This document shows positions 11,500 through 23,900 of a stretch of 64,000 nt of DNA, one piece after another. The position numbers and the translations under genes are program-made. Location: assembly GCF_030867095.1 (NCBI RefSeq), contig NC_081836.1, positions 32,252,338 to 32,316,337 of the forward strand, given 5' to 3'. The first letter of the stretch is position 1; each line of letters begins with the position of its first letter. Origin of the DNA: Alligator mississippiensis (taxonomy: Eukaryota; Chordata; Crocodylia; Alligatoridae). The notes beneath the pieces were generated by a model that was given only the letters and a program-made list of their open reading frames with translations, had not been told where the DNA came from and searched no databases.

Positions 11500-11945
11500 T
11501 TGACTTTCATGTAATGTTTAATTTTAAGGATTACCTATAAATGGATTATAAAGTATACATTTATATGTTTGTGCCTATAAATCATACATTTATTATTGTT
11601 ACTATTAGTAAAATATACAGTAATGCATATTTACCCTGCAGATGATTCATTAAGTGTTTATAGCACAGAATTTGTAAAACACATCAGACCTATAACACTA
11701 CCACAAATGCATTTACATTATTTAAGGTTGCATATTTCACTGTAAATGGATTATATGTTCATTTACCCATTGGTAATAAAATGACCAGCCCCTCAGATAA
11801 AGTAAATGCATTTACAGTGGTGGTGGATATTATAGGTATTCTATGCTACAAACACATTATAAATGTTTAAGGTATTGTACATAAATGCATACCATTTATA
11901 GTAATCTTATAATATTGGACATTACATTTTAAAGGCTTGAAATTA
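11500..11945. mobile_element. Old AT-rich inverted-repeat element
   Basis: The segment at about 11508-11570 and the reverse complement of about 11880-11940 align over roughly 60 bases. Both share ATGTAATGT, a GATTAC(C)TATAAATGG core and a TAT(A/G)CATTTAT stretch, with small gaps. The interior repeats AAATGCATTTACA twice (about 11707 and 11806). This fits a diverged miniature inverted-repeat transposon. An alternative reading is a conserved non-coding element with internal symmetry, which cannot be excluded without alignment to other species. Confidence 0.5.
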
Positions 11946-14900
11946 TATTTTTACACTTTTCTCTTGACAAATCTTAATTTTCACTTTTGTTACTCTATCT
12001 CCATAATTATTTAGTCTGCTTTGTTCAAAACAATAATTTTGTCCCAGGAATAGCTCTGTCTGCCCATCCCATTCATCTATATATTACAGATTTATTTTCT
12101 TGTTCAACTATTTTTGGTGTCTACAGCTTCTTTTCTTCTACCTTAACAATCATTGCTTACCTGTTTGACTTCCATAATCACAGTATTCATCAATAGCCAA
12201 CTCTGATGAGAGAGCACCATATACTTTTTCTAAAGATGTGTCACCGAAACATGTATGCCTGTTTGCCGTGTGCTCTGTATTAAGCATATCTGCTAATGAT
12301 TTTATGTGGAAATACAGTATTAATTATTTTGAGCAACTGCCAACACAAAACCTATTGTGACTTTAATCAGCATACAGCCTGTTGTAAGTTGCACCCAATG
12401 AACGATTTTGCATCACCTTGCAAAGTTTTCATTAAGTAATCTGAAATCTAGATAGATCTAACCACATGTAGATTATGTGCTAGACACGTGGATTAATGGA
12501 GCTAGGTTTCCTTTCCATATTAAATAATCCAAAAATAGATTCATGAAAATCTTTATTTTGCTTGGTGGCTACCCCATCCCAGTGCTACCAAAATAGCAGC
12601 CAGGCTATGAATGAGTTTTACCTGAACTTTTGATTCTTGATTGGCTGCATCACTGGAAAGACTAGTTTCTCTTTGGTTAGGGAACTTGAAGGCAATTTCA
12701 GGGACTGCCTGCTTCCTGTCCTTTTTTTCAAAGGAAAATGGAGTATTAACAACTTTATATTCTTCTGCCCATTTGGACCATTCCTGCTAACTATGGCAGT
12801 CATGCTGGTGAATCTAGAGGATATCAAAGGTTATTATTCTTAATACAGGATGAGCTTTCAAGATCTGGACAGGAAAATGGCTGATATCGCCAACAAACCT
12901 ATTTTTTTTTTTCTGTTGCATATAACAGAAGCTATAAAAATAACTAGAATGTGTTAACAAACTAGATAGCACATTCTATACAAGGGCCTTTCAGAAACTA
13001 ATGATAATTTCAAAATAAAACCATTTTGCATGCAGTGAACTTCACTGAACCATATCACATGTCTGCATAATGTAAACGATAGGTATGCTTAACAATGCTG
13101 CTATCAGTGTTCCCCACTGCTGTGTAGTTTCCTACTTTGTTGCGCACATATAGTGTGTTCAACCATTTTCCTGTTAATTTTCCAAAATGCCCCTATATTA
13201 ATAAATAGCCCCACTAAAATAAATGCAGATTTTGCTGTTGACTTAAATGGAGCAAGGTTTTTACCCCATTTTTAAAATGGAACCAAGATCTTAAGAGCTG
13301 GTCATATAAACTCTTTACCATAATATAAAATGTATTATAAATTTGTTGTAGTTTACAATACTTAGTGGTAGCTGCCTCAGGTGAAATATATGAACATATC
13401 TATGTGTGTCTATAAGATGGCAGCTATGTAGTTTCCTGTATAGTTGACCCAAATCAGCGTTAATAAACAGACACAAGACTTAGATGTACAACTTGTACAT
13501 CCTTTTAATGATGTTAAACCTCTCCATCTCAAAGTGTCATGGACTTACTTTCATTGTAAACTATGTGAACATATTTAATTTGTTAGCAGGGTTTTTTTTT
13601 AAATACTCTTTGATTTGAGGATAAAGTAAGAATGTACTTTCTTGGGAGGGAAAAATATCTCAGTTTGTGACAAAATTCTCAAAATTGGCTTTTTTCAGAA
13701 AAAGGGGCTGTAAAAAAACTATAAAGAGATAATCCCTGACTGGGAATTTGTTCAAAACATTGCATTTCAACAGAACTTCTCATTATCTGCTATTTATTTG
13801 TTCTCTTGTTATTGATAATTTACTTTTAAATTGAAAATGCCTCCTTTCTAAACCATCTCGGCTCCCTGCACGACTAGACAATTACATTCAAATTCTGTGA
13901 TTTTCCTTTGTAACCAGTTACTGTGGAAATGACTATGATGTTAGTAACCCAGATTTATGACTTCATTGTATTATCACCTAAGGGTAAAACTTCTATCATT
14001 ATTATCTATAAAATGCTTTAAACATACCCTGTATTTCACAGAGACTTAAAGATGACAGGGTCTCTCCCTTAAGGAGGTTACTAGCTAAGACAAATAAAGA
14101 AGATCACATGTGGACAATATAGGTGAGGCAACATGTTTCAGCAGATGGAAACAGGAATTGGAAGACCTTGGTTCCTTTCTTCACTCTTTCAATAACCACT
14201 TGAAGAATCCTCTCCATCTCTGTTTTCATGTTTTTGTTTGTTTTTCAATCCATCTACCTTTTCTTGTTTTTTTGAATGTCTCATCCTAAAGCCCTTAACA
14301 CATTAGGACCCTGCTCTCTGTTGGGGTCTTTAGGTGCTACTATATTAAATGATAATAACAATGGAGATGACAATTTTAGACATGGAGTGCTTTTCAGAGA
14401 GGTATTTGAGCAAAGTTGGCCTCCAGGAAGTGCAAGGCTGTTATAGGTGAAGTACTTGAAATATAATATAAAGGTTAGGATAGAAGAAAAACTATTTTAA
14501 GGAATGAGTGAACATTAATATAAAACAGAAATGTAATAATTTGATAGAGTTGCTTTTTTAAAAAAAACCTCCTTTGTTGTAGTTGTTGATAACAGCCCTG
14601 ATCCTTCAAACACCTTTGCACAGATATAACACTTAGGCAATGACTCCAATGGGACTAAATGTGGACTTACAATGAAGTGTCTGCCTAAGCATTTATGGGT
14701 TTTGGGCTACATATAGATTCTAGTTTGTGCATTTTGCTATGTGCTTATAATAGTGGAATGAGTAATGTTGTTACATGACATGTTAGAATAACTTTCTGTC
14801 TATCTTGTATATTTAACTAGCCCTTTAACTACAAAGTGTGAATTCCTTAAAGTAATTATTTATCCATTCTTCACAACATTATTGATAAAAAGTATCAATA

Positions 14901-15064
14901 TGTCTTTTTTGTAGATTAAAAGCTAAACAACAAACAAATTAACATATTTTTAAAAGCATTTAGGGCCAATCATTCACAAAATCTGAGGTAGAGCATGTAG
15001 TTAAACCTAGGTCTCCCAAATCAGGGTCCTAAGTGTTAAATGACCTATCCTTCCTTGACTGCAT
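11946..15064. other. AT-rich unique sequence
   Basis: About 3 kb of AT-rich sequence without recognised repeats, exons or RNA genes. Small frames near 11987 and 12637 lack domains, codon bias and splice context. Confidence 0.45.
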
Positions 15065-15073
15065 TGGCCCAGA

Positions 15074-15368
15074 TCTATATACTAAAGCACTTCACATGTC
15101 TCCAGGTATTTAAGACCTGTGCCATTAAATAAGCTATGCTCCTCCAAGTAAGCTGCTTCTTGGAAGCAGTGACATGGCAGGAAGGCTAATTAAAACTAGG
15201 GTGGGCTAATTGGCACTGTCATTCACCATTGCTAATTAGACCACCCAAAGCTGCAGAGATGCTAATAAAGAAGCACACTGCTTCCCAAATTAGCAAAGGG
15301 CCTGCCCAAAGCAGAAGGGCACACAGTAAGCTTAACATGTGGACATGATCTAAACACCTGTGAGTTAC
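15074..15368. mobile_element. Fold-back short element with 9-bp flanking repeats
   Basis: The centre has a clear palindrome: GGGTGGGCTAATTGGCA at 15199-15215 pairs with TGCTAATTAGACCACCC at 15230-15246 across a 14-base loop. Symmetry continues outward with weaker matches (AGAAGCA/TGCTTCT-type segments). The direct repeat TGGCCCAGA lies at 15065-15073 and 15369-15377, a likely target duplication of 8-9 bp. No coding content. A hAT-like fold-back element is the simplest reading. Confidence 0.55.
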
Positions 15369-15377
15369 TGGCCCAGA

Positions 15378-16740
15378 GAGTTTATAGCTACTCAGATTGA
15401 AGTCAAAAGCAAAACTTTGATTCTTCTTACCATGGAAGCAGGATTGGTCTCAAAGAGCCTAATGGCAAACATCCCAAGACTTCAATAGGTCCAGAATTTG
15501 GCTTATATTGCATGAACATTTATCATCAATTACTACCTTTTTTGTGCATTGAAATTTAGCTTTCAGTTCAGCCTTAACAGAAATACAGAGGTTTTAAGAG
15601 AGATTTGGACATATTACAAGGAAAGTATCCAGCAATATTTGATAAGAAGGGACAGAAGAGGTGATATGGAAAATTGGTTACTTATATTCAAATTGATACA
15701 AAAATTGATGGAACGACCAAAAACAATGCCAACACTAGAAAAAAAAATTAATATACATGTAAATCTACTGTCACTTTTTAATGGCCATAACAAATAAGTA
15801 TTTGTTAGATGTCTTTTATAGTCCAACCATAAGAACAAATAGTCACTCCAAATGTTTTGCACCACTTTAAAGAAGAAATGCATAACAGTAGTCCCGGCCC
15901 TGTATCTTTTTGTCTTCTAAACCTCTCATAGACCTCAATGTTTTGATTTTTGTATGAGATTACAAGTGAGTCTTTAAAGGCTTCAGACTAGTAATTTGAC
16001 ACTATAATTAACATGTATGATAAAACTTTAATTAATTGTGTCCCAGGAAGGCCCCAATTTTACATGCTTATGCTTTCCAGTAAATGTACACACATGAGCA
16101 ATTCCAGCGTTCTGACACTGCAGGATCAGGCTTGTGGGCTGGGTTGTAAACTGGTACAGTACAAGGAGCAGGTTGTGTGCTGATTGTTTACCAAGGTCAC
16201 AATCCTGCCAAAAAGTTAATAAGCAGACTTGGGCTTACTCTTGTCCTGGGACTCCCCCACCCCTCCCAGTAATGTTAAGTGCCCTGAGAGTTGTGTTATT
16301 AGGTCCTACATATTTACACCTGTGATTACTCACAGGTGTATGTAATACAAGTAGGCAATATTTCCTGTAACCCTGAACTGTTTGTGTGAAAAGGTTGTGC
16401 TCCCTTGCGTTTCTACATGGAGAAGAGTACTCAGAGATGTTACTCATGGCCACTGGTGGCATCATTTTAAGAGACCCAGGAAGAGGTTTCCTTCATTAAA
16501 TCCCCTGAGGATCTGAAACACCTTCACTACTACTTTTCATTTTTGATCCACGGACACACAAATCACATCCTCAGGCTGTCATGTGGCACTAATACAAGTG
16601 TATATGTTAATTGAAACCCAAAAAGCAATTATAGGACACTTAAGTGGCTGGAATTCTACACTGGGCACCACACGGACATTTGGTAATTATACCAAGTAAT
16701 AGCGGTGTTAAAATAAATAAATAAATAAATCAATCGCCAT
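15378..16740. other. Upstream flank of CpG island, no gene seen
   Basis: AT-rich sequence leading to the CpG island. It contains an (AAAT)n run at 16711-16730. Any distal regulatory element here cannot be recognised from sequence alone. Confidence 0.4.
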
Positions 16741-17439
16741 TTTGACAGGTCCCGATGATGATCCCTCAAACTTTCTCAAAATCAGCGTGTGTCGGACTGG
16801 AGCCCCTCTCGCCGGCAGGTCAGTGGTGGACTCCGACTTGGCGTTGGGTCGGGGAAGGCAGAGGTGGCGGTGCCAACGGTACCGCTCTCAGCAGCGACTT
16901 CCCCGAGTGCGGCAGGTGCTCGGTCTCTCAGGCAGCCGAGCGCCAGCCCGGCTGGTCCTGCCTTGCGGGTGGGCCTGCCCTGGAGGCAGCCCCCCGTGCC
17001 AGTCCCTCGGCAGGAAAAGTTGGACCCGTCTCGCTAGGGGAATGACAGCAGCGGCTCGAGCTCCATTTTAAACTCCATCCCTCTCTGTCTCCCCAAATGG
17101 TTTCTGCGCGCGACGGGCAGCGATGTGCTGCGGGAGCGCCCCGAGTCCCTCCCCGCGCGGGGCAGGGAGCGGTGCCCGGGGAGCGCCGGGCGCTGCCAGC
17201 CCCGCGGGCAAGGAGCCCCGCTCGCCCCCTCCCGGCCCCGCCGGGGCTCTCGCAGCGGCTGCTCCTCGCGTGCGGCCGGGCTCTCGCCGCCGCCGCCGCC
17301 TCCCGGCCCGGCCCCCCCGGCGGGCTTGAAGGTCACCTCCCTCCCGCTCTCTCCGGAGCCACTTAGCAGCGGCAGCGCCTCCGCCCGCAGCCTGGGAGCG
17401 CGCCCGGCCCGCGCCGCAAAGTCACCTCGCTCGCTCGCG

Positions 17440-17475
17440 GGGCAGGGCTAGGGCAGGGCAGGGCAGGGCAGGGGT
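17440..17475. repeat. (GGGCA)n pentanucleotide run
   Basis: Five to six near-perfect GGGCA units inside the CpG island, one of them altered to GGGCT. The G runs could form a G-quadruplex. Confidence 0.85.
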
Positions 17476-17636
17476 AGGGGGCGGTGTCTCCGCCCGCTGC
17501 CGGCTCCCGCCCGGGGACCTCCCTGCGAGGAGGGGACGGTCCGCCACCGCGCCCGGCTCGCACTGCCGGCTCCAGCCTCCCCCGCGGGACCCGCGCAGCT
17601 CGGCGAGCGGAGCCTCCCCCGGGCGCGGGGCGCGCT

Positions 17637-17657
17637 CCGGCTCCGGCTCCGGCTCCT
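17637..17657. repeat. (CTCCGG)n hexanucleotide run
   Basis: Three to four CTCCGG units, located in or near the predicted 5' untranslated first exon just upstream of the GC boxes. Confidence 0.8.
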
Positions 17658-17699
17658 GGCGGCGCGAAGGGCGGGATGCTCCGCTGAGGCGGGCGGGGC

Positions 17700-17801
17700 A
17701 GGATCCCCGGCGCCCCCCGCCCTCGCCCGGAGTCTGCCGGCTCCTCGGCTCCCGGCCACCGGCGGACGCGGTGCCCTACAGCCTCCTCGCTCCTCTTTAT
17801 G
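17700..17801 (+). other. Candidate first exon (5' UTR), 3' end at splice donor
   Basis: The sequence TTTATG|GTGAGT at 17796-17807 is a close match to the vertebrate splice donor consensus and lies about 100 bases after the main GC-box cluster. The start given is approximate, because no transcription start can be fixed from sequence. The exon would be essentially non-coding. The last three exon bases happen to be ATG, and a three-codon upstream frame starts at 17676 if transcription begins that early. Later donors at 18129 (TTCAG|GTAACG) and 18475 (GCCT|GTAAGT) could give longer or alternative first exons. The gene is not identified. Confidence 0.5.
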
Positions 17802-18040
17802 GTGAGTTGGCTCCGGTCGGGGCGCGCGGCAGGGGGGCGATGGGCATCAGCTGCTCCCGGAGGAACTTGCCTGGGCGCGGGGCCGGGGGAAGCGGCTGGC
17901 GAAGAGCCCGGGCGCGGGCGCTGCCACGCGAGGCGGAGGCGGGGGCGTCGGGCTGGGAGCGGCGCGGGGCTCCCTTGCGCCCAGCCCGCGCCCCCCTTCT
18001 CGTGCTCCCGCCGCGGCGGCAGCTTCTGCCCGCCCCGTGC

Positions 18041-18060
18041 CGCCGCCGCCGCCGCCGCCG
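18041..18060. repeat. (CCG)n trinucleotide run
   Basis: About six to seven CCG units in the 3' half of the CpG island. In the inferred gene it would lie in intron 1, or in the first exon if the donor at 18129 is used. Confidence 0.85.
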
Positions 18061-18250
18061 GGCTGGACTCGCTACCGCTCGCCCCAAGTTCTGTTGGCGG
18101 CGGAAAAAGTTCTTGAAACGCGGTTCAGGTAACGGGGTGCGGGGCCTGGGGCGGCCGAGGCGGGTCCTGCCCGGGGCTGGAGGCAAGGGGCCGGGGAAGC
18201 ACATCGCGAGGGAGCTCGCGCACTTGTGAGCACCTTGAAGGGAATGGATT

Positions 18251-20607
18251 AAGACGCGGCATAAAAGCATGCCGGTGTGTACCTGGCCCCTAGCTGCACA
18301 GCGGTGCTTTGGCTGCTTCTTGTGGGCAGCCTAGAGAGGCGTGCAGGGAAAGGGGCGCTTCGGGCTAAATCATCTCTCTAGGTTTTTTCCTTCGGGGGGG
18401 AAGCAAAAATGTCTAGTCTGCTTACAGATGAATTACTGATTAAAGGAGTGGTGATATGTAGCTTCTGCTTGCCTGTAAGTCATCAATACATGCTTTTTTT
18501 TTTTTTTGCTTTTTTTAAAAATAGACTATTCATCATTTTGTTTTCTCTTCCACACTTCGCTCGGAAAAGCACTCGTCTGTTTATGGTCACTTCACTGCAT
18601 AAAAAGATGCTATATCAATTCCAGTTTAGCCTAGGATCGCTGTTTTTGGGGTGGGGGTTGACAGGGATGTAGTTATGGTATGACAGTGACACACTTCTTG
18701 CACTGCAGAAATTCCTTTGTAAGAGTGGGCAGCAGAGATCTTGCTGCCAGTATGACATTATTCACACAGATGTTGAAGCAAATTGCATGTAAAGCTTGAT
18801 CCTTGTGGTTCAAACATGCAAGATACGAAAAAATAGGCAGAACTGCCGCTTTTTATCTAACTAGTTCAGCTTATGAACGTGGCAAAGCATGTCATTATAA
18901 TCTTATTATGAAGCAGCAATTTACCCGTGACTGATTTAACTGAAACTAAAACTCATCTCTTTCAAGGTAAATTGAGTTATAAAATATAATGGCTGTAGAG
19001 GACAATGCCCTCAGATTTAGAAACTTTCCTTTTTCTTTTTTGTCAGTCTAGCCCTGGTATATTTGTAGGTATGGAAGATGTTATTCCTGATGGCTTTATG
19101 GACTACTTGACAAATGGTAAATGATTGTTTCTGCACTCTTTAAAAGCTCAAGTGAAAACTGTCATTTGGTGGTAGAGACTGAGATTTTTGTCAATGTCCG
19201 GAAAGGGGGAGCATAGAAGTCTAAAACTAAAGTCCATTATCCCATGTAACCAGTTCACACGCTGATGTGAAGATGCTCCTCTTCTCATAAAGAAAATATT
19301 ATTTTGGAGATCTGGAAATATGGCTCATCAGGGGATTGTGAAAGTGACTTGTAAAACTTGAATAGAAAAAAATGAAGGGCATTTTTTATCATCTCTTAGG
19401 CCACTGAATTTAACTGTAGACAAGTCTATTGGATCTAGAAGAGACCTGTCATTAGAACTACACCAAACAACTTAGAACAACTTTAATCACGGGATTCTTG
19501 GTTTGTTTAGTAATTCTGTTTACTTTGACACTTCTGAGGTACTGACTTAGGAAACACTTTATATTTAGTGTTCCTAGTTACAGCCCAAGCCAGACACCTA
19601 GCTGAAAGTAAGCATCTAATCCAGGCTTCAAAGTTATAGTAAACCAAGTTTCCATTACAATTTATTTTTCGGCTGCATACATCAAAAAAGGATTTTGGTA
19701 TTTCTGAAATGAGGGCAGTACTTGTACTATGAAGCCTCTGCTTGTGTACTTTACTAGTATTTAACTTATTGGCAACAACATATTATTTAGCACTGCATAG
19801 TAACTAATTCACAATGTGTTCATCATTTTGATACTTTTGTAACCATGGCACTTGCCGGCTCTCCTGGGAATGGCAACACAAGAAATGTTTGAGAAGTCAG
19901 ATGTCACTGAGTAGACTGGATTCCCTAATGCTTATGTTCATATAACAGTTACATAAAATAAAATACTTCCATATTTGCACTTTTTAATAACGAGTGCAAA
20001 TATTGAAATAGATGGGTTAAATTCTTGGCTGGCTTGAAATATTCTAGCTCTGTGCCCCTCGGTGCAGGGATTTCATGTTATATGCACATGCCTTGCTAAC
20101 TGACAACAAAGTAGTGAAAAGCTACTGGCTTCCTCAGAAAAGCATTGGTTCTCTGTTTTTAACAGTTTTCAGGTCTCCTCGTGACAAGGCCTCTATACAT
20201 GTACTACTCCTGATCTGTGTTCTGTCCACTCCCCTCACTGCTCTGTCCTTTTTTGGTTCCTCTCTTTTTATCCCCTTCTTTTCATCACATTTTCTCTCTC
20301 AATTTCTGATCCCTCTTCCTTCCCTAATTCCCCACAACCTTTCCTGCCCATCACTGGCTTTTCTGCTTTTTTGATCTTGTATATAATCTTTATTCCCTTT
20401 TATGACTGTTGCCATTGCTACTAGCCACACTTTTTTTTTTTTTTTCTACCTTTCCCAGTTTCCCAGTATAGGCAGTGTTACAGTGAGTGGTACCCTTTCC
20501 ATTTAGGGAGAAAAGTTTGGGAGCTTCATGCTTGCAAACCATTCTATGTCTACTTCTGTCCTAGGAAACACAAATGCCTCCTTCAGGTCAGGAAAAATGC
20601 ACTAAAC
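18251..20607. other. Putative intron 1 sequence
   Basis: AT-rich sequence downstream of the island. It includes a pyrimidine-rich tract at about 20215-20360. No exon with matched acceptor and donor was found. Confidence 0.45.
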
Positions 20608-20915
20608 CAGTGGTTCTCAACCTTTTTAGACATGAGGCACACGTGGATAGATTTGAGGTATCCCTTGAATAATGCCAGCACCTAGTTTTCACACTTTTTT
20701 TTTTCTTACTACAGACAAATAATAGAGCAGTTTTTTTGTTGCACAAAACTCAGAAAGACCACAACTATGGATTTCCATTTGAAACCTCTGTGTCTATCCT
20801 GTGAATCATGTTTGTAAACCCAACATCGTGCTAACATTGTGTGGCACCCTGTGGTACTCTTGAAAGGCTCTTAAGGGATCACAGGGTACTGTGGCACCCA
20901 GGTTGAGAATCACTG
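20608..20915. mobile_element. hAT-type non-autonomous element, 308 bp
   Basis: Ends are CAGTGGTTCTCAACCTTTTT and AGGTTGAGAATCACTG, matching terminal inverted repeats of a hAT group widespread in vertebrates. Flanks CACTAAAC (20600-20607) and CACAAAAG (20916-20923) agree at 6 of 8 bases, an eroded 8-bp target duplication. The right half keeps GTGGCACCCTGTGGTACTC. Non-coding and older than the copy at 9328. Confidence 0.8.
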
Positions 20916-20929
20916 CACAAAAGACATTT

Positions 20930-23900
20930 GGCCTCTGCATTGGTAATAATAACAACTGTTTAAATTACAATATAATAGAGGTGAATGTATGCTTAAATGG
21001 CAGAAAAGATGGGTCTGCTTTTTCTTTAAAAATGATTGTTTTTATATAGAAAAGAACCTTCTCTTCAGTTGGACACCAGAGAAGTTCAAACAGTCTCTTC
21101 AGAGGGTTTTTGCTAAAGACTTTTTTTCAGATTAGCTTCAGAGGAAGCCTGGGATTTCCACAGTTTAAATCTAGTTCTGATAGTTAGGTAAAGGTACAGT
21201 GAGGATAATGTGCTAAGTAGAGCATATCTATCCTATTGTAACTTCATGAGAGAGGCTCTCCATACTAATATTAGACCCTGAACTCGCCAGCTCTTAACAT
21301 ATGACACGTCAAGTGAAATTAAACAGAATTCTATCTGTGAGTGGCTTCAGGTATTGAATCCACTGTGCTCAGTATTGGAGAAGAGGAGAGATGATCAGTG
21401 TTGGGGTATGTTTATGAGTTGTTTGTCAAAATTAGGTGCATATGAGATTTAACTGGTATACTAATCTTGTTCTGGCCATTTGCACAGATAAAATTAGCTT
21501 AGAGTTGCAGCCTAAAATAGTTGTTTGGCAACTCTTGTTGGGGAAAAGTTGAATCATCCAAATCAATGGCAGAAAAAGGGCTAAACTTGGAAAAAGAATT
21601 TGATGATTAACTTACCAAATACAACCTTATCTTTCTAATCCAGCAAAGTTTTTGCATGGCAGCCTCCTCTAGCAACAGCTTCCATGAATGTACAGTAAAT
21701 TGTAGTAGTGTAATTCTGTTCACTCTAATTTTCTCTCCTTCATTTTTCAGTGGTTCTCCACTTGTCCCCTCAGGGCCTGGTGCTGCGACTGAATCAGTGT
21801 AAGCAAGTCCAAATTTCAGAAGCCCAGTGGGGCCTTGTGTATTCACCAGGGTCTACCTAGCTGGACTGTTCCATTGCAAGATCCAGGACTTAGTGTGAGA
21901 CAGAAGTAAAAGAAATAACTGATACTTATGTAAATAGTCATCATACCAACAACCCATTGCTAGGTTTGCCTGAAATAGTTATACCTGCTATGGTTACAAT
22001 TCACTGATAATATTAGTATACTTAAAAATCAGTAGCTGGGGAAAAAAATCTTCTTTCATTTTATTTACCTTAGCCATGGTAAAACACTTTGAATGACCAG
22101 CTTCACTTTTTTGCACTTTTTGTGCTCAGTAACCATTCCCATGGTGTTGTGAAGGGAGCCTTAGGAGCTCGTTTGTGTGCCTTTCTTCTGGGTGCTGCAA
22201 GAAAGTCTTTGGTGTTGCTGCTGCTGAACCTGAAATTGAAGTGGTAGCAGACAAGAGTGCACAAAGTAGGTAGAAAGAGGCAAGAATCACCTTTACTTAC
22301 TATGGTGAGTGCAATGGCTTTTTTTGATCTTGGCCCCAATCCCACTGGAATTAGTGGCCAAGTTCCTATTGACTGTGCAAGATCAGTTGGATAAGGCCCT
22401 TATAAATATCTCCAGAAACCAGGAAGACCTGCCATGCTGTACAAGTATCTGTGAAAGCACCCCCACCCCTGGTGGCCTCCTCTTTCTCCTCCTCCTTCTA
22501 GTTATTACTTAGATGAGGATTAGAAAATTGCATTTTGTAAAGCTAAATCAATTAGATGTTTCCCTTATAACTCTTTATGTTATCCCTTCCAACTCTTAAC
22601 TTTTTTGTGAATATATAACACTTCCTTTTTAAATTTGTACCCCAAGTTCCTAAATTTGTCCATGTTAACATAATCTTTTTCTGGATGCATCTTTTTATAA
22701 CAATAACATTTTCTGTTTATAGAGTATTTTATCATACGTACTACTTTTTCCTTTTGAGCATTCTGTCTTGATACATTTTAATAGATTCAAAATTATAGCT
22801 TATTGTAAATGAGACAATTTAATTTGAATCTTTTAAAGTTGATATGTTGAATAATGAATATTATCCAAAAGGAAATTGCATTTAACATGGGGGAAAATAC
22901 TTTTGGGATGCTGGGATTTCACAGTAGTGCATAACAGAAGTACTGAAGTGCATATAAAAGTTCTGAAGGACTAGTAACGAGGACTCAAGTAATGAGACTG
23001 AAGCTGGATTAGTTTTATGAAAAAGGAACCACGAATAAGGAACTGGGGATAAAGAACCAACTTCAGCTTCATTATACTCATGGAATTTATTTAGTTTAAT
23101 GGCAGGCAACATCCAGTGCCAACTATATGCCTGGCATACTTCAAAAATTAGGTTTTGGCCATGCAAGTATTGTTAAATGTCCTTATACTTAAGCTGTAGA
23201 TTTATTTATTTAACTATGAACTATACAGAAGTGGAATTCTTGTGACTATTCAAAGAATGTATATATTAGTTTCTGAAAAAGCCCTGTTATGAAATGTGAA
23301 CTATTTGATCATATCAAAGTTAAAAAATAAAAGGCTTGCATGCTTACCTGTAAAAACACTGCATTAACAGTCAGCAAATATGAAACTTTTTTGAAGATCC
23401 ATCCTTAATTCTTCTCCTTTATACTGCTTTGTGAAACGTCTCCCTTGTGTACATGTTGTACAATAGACTCTCAAGTGATGACATACTCTTTCTCAAAAAA
23501 GGGAATAAAATATTACATATCTGCAACCTTGGAGACATACATATAAAAATGTGCAATTCCTGCATAGCAATATTATATTGTAAGATGTGAATTCAAGTTT
23601 AACTGTCAAATTGACTTGCTTAAAAAAGTGCTTAGCAATGCAACCTTAACACAGTGCATTATATTAGGCATTCTTTAGGGCAGGACCAAGTTTGTATCTT
23701 ATTTCCTGTGTGTTGTAGAGTTTAGGATCAGGGGAGGAGTAAACACAGTTTGTCAAAGTAGCTAACGTCCCTTTAATTTCTTTAATGAACCATTGCACCT
23801 TAGATATAGTAGGGTATGTTAATACTTCAGACAAAGTTGAGATTATCATGCTGCATCTTCATGTGCCCCTTATAATATGCCTTGAAGAACTTCAGGTAAT

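Larger units (their letters stand above)
16780..18250 (+). promoter_or_regulatory. CpG island promoter
   Basis: About 1.45 kb of very GC-rich sequence full of undepleted CpG dinucleotides, in an otherwise AT-rich and CpG-poor window. It contains Sp1-type GC boxes, for example GGCGGGCGGGGCA at 17688-17700 and GGGCGGG at 17670-17675, with no TATA box in the expected place. That is the architecture of a broad, TATA-less vertebrate promoter of a housekeeping or developmental gene. The direction is inferred as plus from the splice donor at 17802; bidirectional transcription is possible. Long frames across the island in all frames (for example 17771-18229 and minus 18270-17797) come from low stop-codon density in GC-rich DNA and are not taken as proteins. 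Confidence 0.85.

Noticed and set aside
17034..18270. Several overlapping long frames on both strands, up to 157 codons
   Set aside because: They lie in the CpG island where stop codons are rare. They are rich in Arg, Ala, Gly and Pro, overlap in every frame and have no domain.
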